Positions 42,912-52,861 of a stretch of DNA of 64,000 nt are shown piece by piece. The position numbers and the translations under genes were made by a program. The stretch comes from Diplonema papillatum (Eukaryota > Euglenozoa > Diplonemea > Diplonemida > Diplonemidae), in the NCBI GenBank assembly GCA_030068145.1, contig JAPJBO010000302.1, positions 42,501 through 106,500 of the forward strand. Reading direction: 5' to 3'. The notes beneath the pieces are model-generated. The model was not told where the DNA came from. It did no database searches and worked only from the letters and a program-made list of their open reading frames with translations. Every line of letters begins with the position of its first letter. Within the stretch, counting starts at the first letter, position 1.

Positions 42912-45900
42912 CTATTGACCTACGGGGGGGGCGCACGGCTTCCGCAGGGCGTCGTAGGCGACAGCACCGCGCCCTAACTCTAATTCGTCGAACAACCACG
43001 TACCTCTGCGGGTATCCTGCTGAAGGTGTCCGAGTTGCGAGCCGATGACCAGGTTTCCCATCTCTGAGCATGGCGGCAGGTTCAACACCACGGGTTCCCA
43101 GTGCTTTTCTTTTCCGTTCACCCAAATTCTCACCGCGTTGCTGTCATAGTACGCAACATAGTGGTACCACGTGTTACCCTCCGCCTTGACATCCGGGCAG
43201 AAGATCCGTGCAGACCCCCCGAAGAATATCCACAGCCGCCCGTCGGACTCGACACCAAACGAAAACCCTCGGAGCGCTCGCGTGACGTCTCCAAGTTGGA
43301 CGAACGCCCGGTTCCCTTCCTCTTTGTACTGTGCGTACAAGGACACAGTCCACGGCTCGGACTTCTGAGGAAGACCTTTCGGGAAGACCTCGCATCCCTC
43401 AGAGCAGCCGCAAAATGCCACCTCCCGCAGCACTTCGTCAAAAGGCTTCGCGTCGCAGGCGGCGGTCGGAGCTTCCCCTTTCAGGCACGCAGCGTAGTTC
43501 GCCAGTGACCAGTGCGTGGGCCCTGGCTCCTTCTTTGCGTTGTCGAGTGCGTAAAACACGCTGTCGGCAAGCTGAAGGCACGTGCCGCCGCCGCACGCAA
43601 GTCCATCACCTACGAACTGAAGACTGCTGACCGGGTTGTTGTTTCCCGCGGCGGCCGAGTCATTGAAGTCGCTATCAAAGCTGTACCTCGTGAAAATCTC
43701 TCGTGAATCGCACGAGGTACCTTGCCGGCGCACAATGCCGTGCGCCACCATCAACTCGTCGAACAACCACTTCCCCGCTGCCGCCCCTGCCGCAAGCGCG
43801 AATCGACTGGATTGCAGGCTAAGCGCCCAATCAACTTGGAAAACCGAAACCCCGTCAACAAACACCTCGGCCCGACTTCCGTCGTACGTTACCGTGTACC
43901 TGTGCCATAACCGGTCCACCTTCCTCGCAGTCAAAGGGATGTATCGCCCAGAGGACACTTGCAGCACCAGTCTCCCGGTACCGCGCACGCCCAACCCGAT
44001 ACCGGTATGGAGACTGGCGAGTTCGCCAAGGGAAAAGAGCAGCCGTTCCCCAGGATCGACACACTTAGCAAACAGGGACACTGTCCATGCTTCAGCGCCG
44101 AGCGGGATTTGTTTCCAGTTTTCGTATACGTGCGTCACGCCAGGCGCAACACGAAGACTGCCACCGCACACCGTGTCGTCGTCCGCTTCGAAATATCCCG
44201 AGAGCTCATTTTTCGCTGGGCCAACGTCATTCCAGTCGCCGTTCAAGGGCAGCTGCGAGACCACGCTTGGGCATCGCAGAGCCGCGTGTGGCAGCACGCC
44301 TCGGCCGAACACAACTTCGTCAAATAGCCACTCCCCTTTAGTATATGCAGGATCTGTAACGGTGCCATCCCCTCCGATAGAGAGCATGGAGCTCGCCCGC
44401 ACTGTATCAGGCTGCACGTAATCCCATTCCGACACCATCGACTCATCGACGTACAGCCGAACCGTCGATCCGTTCGACGTCATGGTATAATGGTGCCAAT
44501 CGTCATCGATGGAATGGTCTGGTACGTTGATCCCAACACCCCCCGTGTAGGCAAGCAACGCAGTGCCGTCTTTCGCCGCGAATCCTGCGGTTAACCATGA
44601 AGAGGTGACGAGCACCATCAGTCGCATCCCTGGAATTACGCGCTTGGCATAAAGAGAAATAGTCCAAGCTTCCCCTTCGCGCGGAAAATGCGCTACATCT
44701 TCCAGCATGAACTTGTCGTCTACGTCTAGCCGGAGGCTGCCACCGCAAACGAACTCATCACCAGAGGCGAACTCGCCAGGCATGTCATTCCCAGCTGGAC
44801 TGGCGTCGGAAAAATCTTCGTTCATGGGATACATCGCGATGGGCCCCGTTACCGAAACACATCGTGCCCTCAATTCCGTCATCGGGATCACACCACGTGC
44901 AAAGACAGCCTCATCAATGAGCCAGGTACCATACGTCATCTCAGGCGCATCTCCGCAGCGTGTGCAGCCCACGCACATACTCGCATGTTCGGATCTCTTC
45001 CACAAGTCAAAAGTGTAGGTCACCGTCCCGACTTCCTCCTCGTCAATGTAAAACCGAATCGCGTTGCTATCGTACGTCGCTGCGTAGTGATGCCAGCCGC
45101 CGCTAAGGCTTGCCGGGTGCACTGTGGTCCATTCCTCCGACATTGTCGACCAGACCACGGACCCTTGCCTAAAGCCCAACCCGAAGCCGTGAGTCTTGTT
45201 TTCGTCTCCCCCTAGATGTACGAAAGCCCGGTCCCCTTCGGTAACCATTTTCGCATATGCAGAAACGGTCCACGGCTCCGCAAACTGAGGAACTTCTCGC
45301 GCGAGGCGAATGCAGTGCCTTTCTCCTTCCGCAACCTTGACACTCCCGTCACAAACGGAGTCCTCGCTGTTCGAAGTAACACCGTACTCATGGTTCTGCC
45401 CAGGCCCGTAGTCGAACATTGCGTTGCTCTCGACATCTGCAGTGTACCTGCTGAACACCGCTCGTACGTCGCACGGCGAACGAGCATCAGCCATAGTGGC
45501 CACACCGTCAAATAAGAACACCTCGTCGACTGCCCACTCACCTTCAGTTCCTGCAGCATCGTTTTGCACACCTCCAACGGACAACCGACCCCGCTGTTCG
45601 CCTTCAGGCAAGGCAAGGTTCACCACCTCCTCATGCACACCCAATGAATCAATGTAAATGGCCGCCACCTCTCCATCGTATACCACAACGTAATGACGCC
45701 AACCCGTCTCTACCACAACGTCTAAGGTGCGTAAGCCCCCCGCCTCGGGCCCATCACGTATGACCAGCCGATTGTTCGCATCAACGCCAAACCCGAACCC
45801 TTGTTGTGCCTCTGTTCCCCCGACGTGCAAGAGCACTCGAACGCCACTTGTAAACGACACAGGTTTTGCATAAAGAGCCATGGTGAAAGCTTTTGACGGA

Positions 45901-48900
45901 TTGGCTGTTGAATACAGCGTGTGCTGCTCCCCTGCGGCGATAACGAGGCTCCCACGGCAGACGCTATCGCGAGAAATGGGAAAGGTGCCGTCGTTCGACC
46001 CATCGTCAATGACCCCGGTTTCGGAGAATCTTCCGTCGAGTGCAAAGCGTGACGTCGCCTCGGTGTGCACTGCCCTGCAATCGCAGAAGGCGACCTCATA
46101 AGTCTCTGCCACCTCCGTTGCTGTCATCGCACCCTCCCAGAACTGCAAGTCCGCAATGACCCCTTCCCAAGCACTCGCCGCGTCGGACGGACTCCCCTGC
46201 CCCACGCGGGATCCGCTGACTGGGCCAATGGGCATCTGCCACCGGTGGCTGTAGCTTCTTGAAAACAAACCGTTCCTGTAGACTGTCACCTCCCGGTTCC
46301 TGCGCGTGACGGTCCACATGATATTCCGACCGGCTTGGAACTCTGGCTCAGTGCCTCTGAACTCCTCGCAATTGATGAACATGCTCAGCACGTCTCCCGT
46401 ATCGCGACGGAACATAAGTTCGTTGTCACACGATGAGGTGTCCGGGTACTGTGCGAGCAGGTTTATGGCAACACCACCAACAGACGTGTCCAAGTCTCTT
46501 ACCCAGAATGATACGGTGAAATCGTTGATGCCCGACAAGAGAGAACCTGCCGGGAAAGCAGCGAAACCTGCAGCAGCTGAATTGCCGGGGAAGTTCACGG
46601 ACTCTCCGACGCAAGGTACGGACATGCACTTCATTATTGGTTCACCTGTCGTCAACGTGTCAAGTGTGCCATCGTTGCTGTTGCCCGAGCTATCGTACAT
46701 ATCCATCGCGTTCATCCTGTAGCGGAACATAGGGTAGCTGTAAGCAGGGCATGCTAGTGGTGACGGTAGCCCTTGCAGGCCTCGGTCATGGGACAATCCG
46801 TAGTTGTAGATTCTGAAGTCTCGAAGGCGTCCGTTGAAGGGATGGCCCTTGTTGTGAAGTCCGCCGAATACGACCCCCACGATGGGTTCGAAGTATTCAG
46901 CAAGGCATGTTACTGTAGAGACTACCAAACCAGCGACGTAGAAGCTTAATGTGCCCCGTGACCTGGCGACAGCAACATGGTGCCATGTGTCCATAGCGGT
47001 AGGGGGAATCACGACGCTACTGGAGACGAACACGGCATCAGCTGTCGTCAGTTGCATCATGCCATCCTCCTGTAACTGCCACAGAAGCTTGTCGTTCGTG
47101 GAACCCCGCAGGTGCACCAAAGTTGGGTGACCGGAGAGTGATCGGGGGTAGACCCAGGTCGAGAGGGTGAAATCTTCTAGCCAGGTGTAGTAAGCTGGGT
47201 TGGTCAGGGAGGCGTAGTCGTCTATGGTGCCGCCAAAGTCCATACTTTTAGACCCGCGGTCGCAGGAATCGTTGCCTGGCTGCACGTTGCCAGCAACGGA
47301 GCCATGCTGTCGCGAGCGAGAAGAATCAGTCATATCAGCGCCCTCCATCCGCCACCACCCCACGAGTGCCTGGCACATAGTCGAGTCCTCCGCTATCTCC
47401 GTTGCTGATAGAGCACGGTTCCACATCTTCCAGTTCGCCATCGCCCCCTGCCATTGGTCGCCAGCAACGTACTCACCCGCACTGAACCAAGCCTGCCCCA
47501 AGGCAACCGAATCGGCATCTGCAATCGGTCCAAAGGGCAGCTGCGTGTAGAGTTGATACGTCACGTCTAGAACGCCATCAAGGTAGAACTTCAGCTGAAG
47601 ACCGTCCCGTACAAGGGCAAAATGCGTTGCCTTCAGTTCAACGGCAGACTGGGTGTAGTACGCGACGTCGGGATGCGTTGGGTGCCGGCAGTAAATCTTC
47701 TTGTTGGCGTCTGAATCGACACAGCAGGTGAGCTCGTTATTGTTTTCTGCCCACCTCACAGCGAGAAAGCACCTCCCGCCAGCAGCCAGCAAGAGAACAA
47801 TGCTCACCGTGAAGTCGTTTGCTCCGGCCATAAAGGGGCCCGAGACGCTGGCGTCGACTTCCTGCCGGACCGCGGTGCCCTCCCAAGCCATAGATTGTTG
47901 CCCGCACAGCTCCTCTTTCGCGGTAATGGCAGGGGAGGAAAGGTTTAGCGCGTTGCCTGAGCGATCGTAGTTCATGCTGCCTTGCCTGAGACTGTAGTGC
48001 AAGATCCGGTTCAACACTGCGACACAGCTAGGCACGTGGCCGCGGGATGTCTCGCCGATAGTCGTGAAGGCGTAGTTGTAGAACCGGAGATCAAGTATTT
48101 GGCCACCGAAGGAGTATTCGGGGCCAAGATCACTTTTTCCCACGTAGACTCCGTTGGACACGACAGGGCCGAGTAAATTCGGGCACCCTGATGTTGAACC
48201 TTGGTGCACACCATTAAGATAAATGTTGAGGACGTCCCTCCTCCGTGTCACCGTCACAGAGTACCAGTCATCCTTTATAATCTGCGTCGCAGAAAGAACC
48301 AAGCAACCTTGTTTCTGTACCCGGAACACCAAGTAGCCATCACTGTTGACGCCAAATAGCAACGCGCCGCTGTTTGAGGGAATGACAATGGAGAAGAGGC
48401 AGGACACCACATCCGGCGTGAGAACTGTCACCGAGAATAAGGCGGTGATTGTGAAATCGGTTACACTCTCCTTGAAACCCTTGAACCCATCAAGAGCTAG
48501 GTAGCTGCTAGCGTTGCCGGCTAGCATGGCGGAGTCGCTGCCAGGGCAGTTGGTTTTCGCTGCTGCAATACCGTGCATGGCCAGAACAACAGGGTCGGTA
48601 CCTCGGTCCCTGGTTTCCAAGCCGTTCAAGGACCACCAATGTACGAGATTCTCGCACTTGCGGTCGTACATACCCGCGATTTCTCCTGCCGTCAACGCGC
48701 GACCCCAAATCTGCAGATCGCTCAGACTACCCCTGAATCCTTCATCATTGCTGAATCCACCGCCAACTTCATCTTGGTCGATGCCCAGGAAAAACCCGTC
48801 AACCGCCACGCTGCCGAGAGGGAAAGCGTCCCAAACTTTCGTCGCTAGCACGAGTGCCCCGTTGACGAAAAGCTTCATCAGCATTCCTTCCCGCTGCAGG

Positions 48901-50045
48901 GCGACGAAGTTAAGGCCGGTGTCTAAAAGGTATTTGCCGTTCTTCTCGTCCCAAACTTTCGTCTTCTGATGGACTTCAACACCAAGTTCTTCTGTAATCA
49001 TCAGTAAAAGCTCATTGTCTTGGACGAACGTGGAGCCCGGAAGGGCTAGATTGGAGGATATGGAGAAGACTGCGCCAAGTTTCGTATTTTCCCTTCGTAG
49101 CCAGATCGACACGGTGAAGTCTTGAAGCCCTGTCAACGCTGGACCTGCTGTGAGACTGGTAATGGAATCAGAGTCCCCCAGGTAGAAGAAGTAGGAATCC
49201 CAACACCCGTCGCCGGCAGCCTTTACGCTAACCCCCGTGTTGACCCCGGCGTACGGTGGGTATCCAGTGTTGGCGGAGTCGTGGACGATAGCATCCTGGA
49301 GTCGGTAGTGAACGAATGGTCTATCCTGCAGTGCTTGGGCGCACGTGCCGGGTGCACGTCCTATCCGGTCTGCATCGATGGCATCCAAGTCGACGTCGAA
49401 GACTCGAATATCGCTGACCAAAGACTGACTACTGAATTCCTGATCGTAGACTCCTAGTTCTGTCTGACGTTGTCCGATAACGAAAGCGTTGCCCGCTACG
49501 GCGGCTGGGAAGGGGGTGTCGGGGAGGCTTGAAGATACAACCTCAACGCCATTGACGTAGATCGTGAATGTTGGGCCGTTTCGTGTTACTAGGAACTGGT
49601 TCCACGAACCATGTGTGAAACAGGCTGATGCTGAATTCATGGCAACACCGTTGAAAGTAAGCGTCACCACACCGGTTTGCTGGACCTTCAGTTCAAGAAA
49701 TGCAGGGTTTGACGATGCAAAGACACTGAACAGGACCTCGTCACCTGCAACGCGACTACTCTTGTGTTGTAAGCCAAATGAAAAGTTGGACATTGAGCTC
49801 CAAATGTTGCCTGGTGGCAAGATGTACGACTCGTCGGTACCGGCAAGGGAAACGGCGTAGCTTGCCGTATCGCACCGATCTGGTCCGTATGCAAATCCGA
49901 CACCTGTTGCGCTGTTGCCTTCCGAGGTCGTGTCGAGCAAGTCACCACGGCATCGTAGCCACATGATCATGGCCGCCTCGGTACGCTGCACGTTGAACAG
50001 CTGCCCTGCCAGGAAGAAAAGTATGAACGCCTTTGCGCGACGCAT
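42912..50045 (-). CDS. giant secreted multi-LamG-domain protein, single exon, 2377 aa
   Basis: The protein starts at the ATG at 50045; an adjacent upstream GTG at 50048 is not used. Residues 1-24 (MRRAKAFILFFLAGQLFNVQ) form a signal peptide. The rest is about eleven units of ~200 residues of the LamG/concanavalin-A-like fold. Each has a W or Y/F near its start (VHWWSLNG, VGWWRMEG, RFALDG), FTVSIW or WTVSLYA strands, WHHYTVTYDG-type and FYIDE or LYVDES motifs, and ends in a Cys before the next unit. Such units usually bind sugars or cell-surface ligands, so an extracellular or cell-coat adhesin role is likely (inference). There is no C-terminal membrane segment; the protein ends RKPCAPPVGQ. 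The later units (from ~1380) resemble each other most, which suggests growth by duplication. No intron is needed over 7.1 kb. AT-rich DNA at 50064-50082 precedes the start. Part of this gene is copied at 8018-8552. Confidence 0.93.
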   Translation of the reverse strand: MRRAKAFILFFLAGQLFNVQRTEAAMIMWLRCRGDLLDTTSEGNSATGVGFAYGPDRCDTASYAVSLAGTDESYILPPGNIWSSMSNFSFGLQHKSSRVAGDEVLFSVFASSNPAFLELKVQQTGVVTLTFNGVAMNSASACFTHGSWNQFLVTRNGPTFTIYVNGVEVVSSSLPDTPFPAAVAGNAFVIGQRQTELGVYDQEFSSQSLVSDIRVFDVDLDAIDADRIGRAPGTCAQALQDRPFVHYRLQDAIVHDSANTGYPPYAGVNTGVSVKAAGDGCWDSYFFYLGDSDSITSLTAGPALTGLQDFTVSIWLRRENTKLGAVFSISSNLALPGSTFVQDNELLLMITEELGVEVHQKTKVWDEKNGKYLLDTGLNFVALQREGMLMKLFVNGALVLATKVWDAFPLGSVAVDGFFLGIDQDEVGGGFSNDEGFRGSLSDLQIWGRALTAGEIAGMYDRKCENLVHWWSLNGLETRDRGTDPVVLAMHGIAAAKTNCPGSDSAMLAGNASSYLALDGFKGFKESVTDFTITALFSVTVLTPDVVSCLFSIVIPSNSGALLFGVNSDGYLVFRVQKQGCLVLSATQIIKDDWYSVTVTRRRDVLNIYLNGVHQGSTSGCPNLLGPVVSNGVYVGKSDLGPEYSFGGQILDLRFYNYAFTTIGETSRGHVPSCVAVLNRILHYSLRQGSMNYDRSGNALNLSSPAITAKEELCGQQSMAWEGTAVRQEVDASVSGPFMAGANDFTVSIVLLLAAGGRCFLAVRWAENNNELTCCVDSDANKKIYCRHPTHPDVAYYTQSAVELKATHFALVRDGLQLKFYLDGVLDVTYQLYTQLPFGPIADADSVALGQAWFSAGEYVAGDQWQGAMANWKMWNRALSATEIAEDSTMCQALVGWWRMEGADMTDSSRSRQHGSVAGNVQPGNDSCDRGSKSMDFGGTIDDYASLTNPAYYTWLEDFTLSTWVYPRSLSGHPTLVHLRGSTNDKLLWQLQEDGMMQLTTADAVFVSSSVVIPPTAMDTWHHVAVARSRGTLSFYVAGLVVSTVTCLAEYFEPIVGVVFGGLHNKGHPFNGRLRDFRIYNYGLSHDRGLQGLPSPLACPAYSYPMFRYRMNAMDMYDSSGNSNDGTLDTLTTGEPIMKCMSVPCVGESVNFPGNSAAAGFAAFPAGSLLSGINDFTVSFWVRDLDTSVGGVAINLLAQYPDTSSCDNELMFRRDTGDVLSMFINCEEFRGTEPEFQAGRNIMWTVTRRNREVTVYRNGLFSRSYSHRWQMPIGPVSGSRVGQGSPSDAASAWEGVIADLQFWEGAMTATEVAETYEVAFCDCRAVHTEATSRFALDGRFSETGVIDDGSNDGTFPISRDSVCRGSLVIAAGEQHTLYSTANPSKAFTMALYAKPVSFTSGVRVLLHVGGTEAQQGFGFGVDANNRLVIRDGPEAGGLRTLDVVVETGWRHYVVVYDGEVAAIYIDSLGVHEEVVNLALPEGEQRGRLSVGGVQNDAAGTEGEWAVDEVFLFDGVATMADARSPCDVRAVFSRYTADVESNAMFDYGPGQNHEYGVTSNSEDSVCDGSVKVAEGERHCIRLAREVPQFAEPWTVSAYAKMVTEGDRAFVHLGGDENKTHGFGLGFRQGSVVWSTMSEEWTTVHPASLSGGWHHYAATYDSNAIRFYIDEEEVGTVTYTFDLWKRSEHASMCVGCTRCGDAPEMTYGTWLIDEAVFARGVIPMTELRARCVSVTGPIAMYPMNEDFSDASPAGNDMPGEFASGDEFVCGGSLRLDVDDKFMLEDVAHFPREGEAWTISLYAKRVIPGMRLMVLVTSSWLTAGFAAKDGTALLAYTGGVGINVPDHSIDDDWHHYTMTSNGSTVRLYVDESMVSEWDYVQPDTVRASSMLSIGGDGTVTDPAYTKGEWLFDEVVFGRGVLPHAALRCPSVVSQLPLNGDWNDVGPAKNELSGYFEADDDTVCGGSLRVAPGVTHVYENWKQIPLGAEAWTVSLFAKCVDPGERLLFSLGELASLHTGIGLGVRGTGRLVLQVSSGRYIPLTARKVDRLWHRYTVTYDGSRAEVFVDGVSVFQVDWALSLQSSRFALAAGAAAGKWLFDELMVAHGIVRRQGTSCDSREIFTRYSFDSDFNDSAAAGNNNPVSSLQFVGDGLACGGGTCLQLADSVFYALDNAKKEPGPTHWSLANYAACLKGEAPTAACDAKPFDEVLREVAFCGCSEGCEVFPKGLPQKSEPWTVSLYAQYKEEGNRAFVQLGDVTRALRGFSFGVESDGRLWIFFGGSARIFCPDVKAEGNTWYHYVAYYDSNAVRIWVNGKEKHWEPVVLNLPPCSEMGNLVIGSQLGHLQQDTRRGTWLFDELELGRGAVAYDALRKPCAPPVGQ

Positions 50046-51022
50046 CACGTTCTTTTGTTACGTTGTCGGGTATATTTATTTTTCTCCAACTGCCGGTGCA
50101 GTCAGCCTCTGACCGCTCGAGTCACTTTCTGAGAACGGATTGTTTGTGTTGTTTCCGGGGATTACTACTGTTTTTAGTGTTTCCGACGATCCTGTGGGAC
50201 GTGCAGATTGGTGGTGTCTCGACTTCCTTCTTGTTTTGTCATGGACAGGGAAGTAGCTTGGGCTCCGAGCCCACGTAAAATCCTACCAAATTATGTACAG
50301 AGCGCTTCTCAGGGTCCTCGTGGCACGTTGTGCACGTAGGTCCCAGACCGACATTGTGTTTGAGAGTGTGGGGGGTTCGGACGTTCTGCAGTACTGCGAT
50401 TCATCGAGGGAATTCCATTAGGCATTACGAACTTCCTTCGGGCTGGCTGGCGGGAAAATCTTGGCTGGCTGGCGGGGAAAATCTTTTGTGCGCCACTCTT
50501 CAGGTCAATGATAACGCCTTTGTTGATGACGTCGAGCGCGACGCAAAAACAAAGCTCTACAATTTCAGTATGGTAGATATGCTACAACAGGTTTGTGAGT
50601 GACAGGTTTACAACACAACATCAATGGCCAAAAGATTCAGGCAGTTCGATAATCAGGTCCTTATGCAGCCAAATTTCCCCTTCACAATAGACACGAAGCT
50701 TCCTGTCTGGTGAATCTTCTAGTTTCTGGTGAATCTTCTAGTTTCTGGTCCCTTATATGGACGGCAGATGTTCAAAAATACCCTTGTACGGACGACATAC
50801 TTTTGAAAGGTCCCTTGTATGGACACCTGACTTTTGAAATCCCTTGTATGGACACCTGACTTTTGGATTGTGTGGACGACGTACTTCGAATACCCTTGTG
50901 CACTATTGTGTTCGGAAGCCTGCTCTCCATTGCAAAAGTTTTGTGTGTGCGCCCCCCTCCCCTTTCCCTTTGCAAATCCAAAATATTTGCAGTGTTAGGG
51001 GTATGGTAAAGTCATAGCAAAG

Positions 51023-51229
51023 ATGACCGAGGCGACAGTTTTTTTGATTCTGAAGGACCTCCCATTCGCCTCTGCGGATGAAAAGAGTGATGTTCTTAGC
51101 CTTGCGTTTCGCGAGGATTTGAATGATGGCGTTGAAGCCCTCAAGGGTGAGCCAGATGTATTGTTAGCTGCATTGCGTAAACTCTTGAAGAGGAGCCAAA
51201 AGGTTGGCAACAGGGTCTTTGGCGTCTGA
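51023..51229 (+). CDS. small open frame inside the MULE, possible 5' exon
   Basis: There is an ATG at 51023 and 68 codons (MTEATVFLILKDLPFASADE...). The frame is amphipathic, with no known domain. It differs from the transposase exon frame, so splicing would be needed to join them; a candidate donor is AAAAG|GTTGGC at 51202. It may equally be non-coding. Confidence 0.3.
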   Translation: MTEATVFLILKDLPFASADEKSDVLSLAFREDLNDGVEALKGEPDVLLAALRKLLKRSQKVGNRVFGV

Positions 51230-51260
51230 GACGAACGAGACGGACTCCGGGAATGCATCA

Positions 51261-51324
51261 GACAACGAAGACGAAGACGAAGACGAAGACGAAGATGAAG
51301 ACGAAGACGAAGACGAAGACGAAG
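51261..51324 (+). repeat. (GACGAA)n hexanucleotide repeat
   Basis: About ten GACGAA-type units in an open frame would encode alternating Asp-Glu. The frame closes at a TAA at 51423-51425, just before the transposase exon acceptor. Confidence 0.9.
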
Positions 51325-51442
51325 CTGTTGGGACTGCCCCTGTGTCACCGGACACAACTTCTGTGTGTTGCCAGTGGTGGGTGCACTTTTTCCATCGGCC
51401 GACAGTTTTTTTGAACGGGTGCTAACGGTCTGTTACCTTCAG

Positions 51443-51923
51443 CGACGAAGCTCCGGCGTTCACAGAGAGCAACCCGTATTTTGCTGCCATCAGAGCAGTA
51501 GATCCGGACTCGCGTAGTCGGGTGTACACCAAGCGCGATGAAGAAGGCAGGCGGTTTACATTTTGTTTCCTGGCCTTCGGGGCCGCGATCCGTGCGACCG
51601 CCCACGTGGTCCCACTGATAAGCATTGACGCCGCGCACATGGAAAGGGGGGGGGTGCTTTTCAGTGCTGTTGGCATCGACGCCAACCTCGGCACAATTCC
51701 CATTTGCTACGCTTTGGGAACCACGGAAGATACAGAGTCATGGTCTCGATTCCTTCAAAATCTGAGCGAAATACACGCTGGCAGCAACTTTGGCCTCATT
51801 TCTGACAGGGACAAAGGACTCGAGGCTGCTGTGGAAGGGGTTCTCCCCAGGACACCGAACTTACTTTGCCGGGAACACATAAAGCGGAACGTGGTTTCTT
51901 CTCGGCATGATGTCGCTCTTTGA
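51443..51923 (+). CDS. MULE transposase domain, partial
   Basis: This is the catalytic core of Mutator-like DDE transposases, which cut and paste the element. I start it after the acceptor TTACCTTCAG at 51442, because the frame is closed by a TAA at 51423. It reads ESNPYFAAIRAVDPDSRSRV, a typical lead-in. The core follows: PLISIDAAHM (first Asp), GGVLFSAVGIDANLGTIPI, ESWSRFLQNL, FGLISDRDKGLEAAV (second Asp) and LLCREHIKRNV (C/H motif). It stops soon after at 51923, so the last catalytic Glu and the C-terminal zinc finger are missing. It is truncated, or continues in an exon I cannot place. Confidence 0.88.
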
Positions 51924-52861
51924 TGCCTTTTCATACCCTTTCCACTCAGAATGTGAAGGCTCCAATTTCACCGCAGCTTTACTAATGTGTAACCCCAACA
52001 TCAGATCATGCCACGGTGCAAGGGACTTTTCCAAAATCAGGTGTCCATATAAGGGACCTGGAAAGTTTGTCCATACAAGGGGCTATAAAAAAATATCTCG
52101 TCCATACAAGGGACTTTTCCAAAGTCAGGTGTCCATACAAGGGAATTTCGAAAGTTTGCTGTCCATACAAGGGACTTTTTCAAAGTCAGGTGTCCATACA
52201 AGGGACTTTACCCTTAAAAAAAATGTAGGACACCCCATAGTACGGTGAGACTACGGAAGAAGTACGTAAGAACTACGGAAAACTGGAGGGCGGGTTGACA
52301 CCATATCACCGTAACTGTAACTAACCCCGATGATGTTGTTGGATTGGATTAACATCGCGTATATGAAGCTTCTTCTCTGACCCGTAGACACAGATTATCA
52401 GGTTTGCGGGGTGACTATCACCACAGATTCTTTGCATTCTAAACCAAACTATCACGGCGAGCAACAGCGCCGCAGAAAGCGCGAGGATTCGCCAGCTGCC
52501 ACACCCGGAGCTGAATCGAAGGATCGGGGGGGACGACGAGGACGCCGCGGCAAAGCAGCGAGACCGGAAGCGGCCACAGAGCAAAGCCCAACCACGCCTC
52601 GAGGCGAAAGTGCAGCAAACTACCCCGGAAACGCGGACGGGCGGGCGCCGGCCCCGGCCCTGCCAATTACGCGGTCACCAACAAGGAAGGCATCAGCGCC
52701 GGTAAAGCGAAGACGAGACGACGACCCCCCAAGAAGTGCCCAGTGCCGCCTGTAAAAGCGAAGGCATGCAAACCGGCAAGGAGAGTCGCAAAGCGACCGC
52801 GCGAGGACGATGATCCGAATGAGTGCAAACGCCAGAAGCACGACTCAGGCCTTCAACTACT

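Larger units (their letters stand above)
50748..52215 (+). mobile_element. Mutator-like (MULE) transposon with subrepeated inverted termini
   Basis: The left end (about 50748-50910) and right end (about 52020-52215) are inverted relative to each other. Each is made of five or six units of ~30 bp around 'cccttgtatggacacctgac'+'ttttga' (inverse 'caggtgtccatacaagggac'). Between them is a MULE transposase exon on the plus strand (51443-51923) and an acidic (GACGAA)n tract. The element is only ~1.5 kb and its coding part is short, so it is probably internally deleted or non-autonomous. A clear target-site duplication was not found. Confidence 0.8.
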
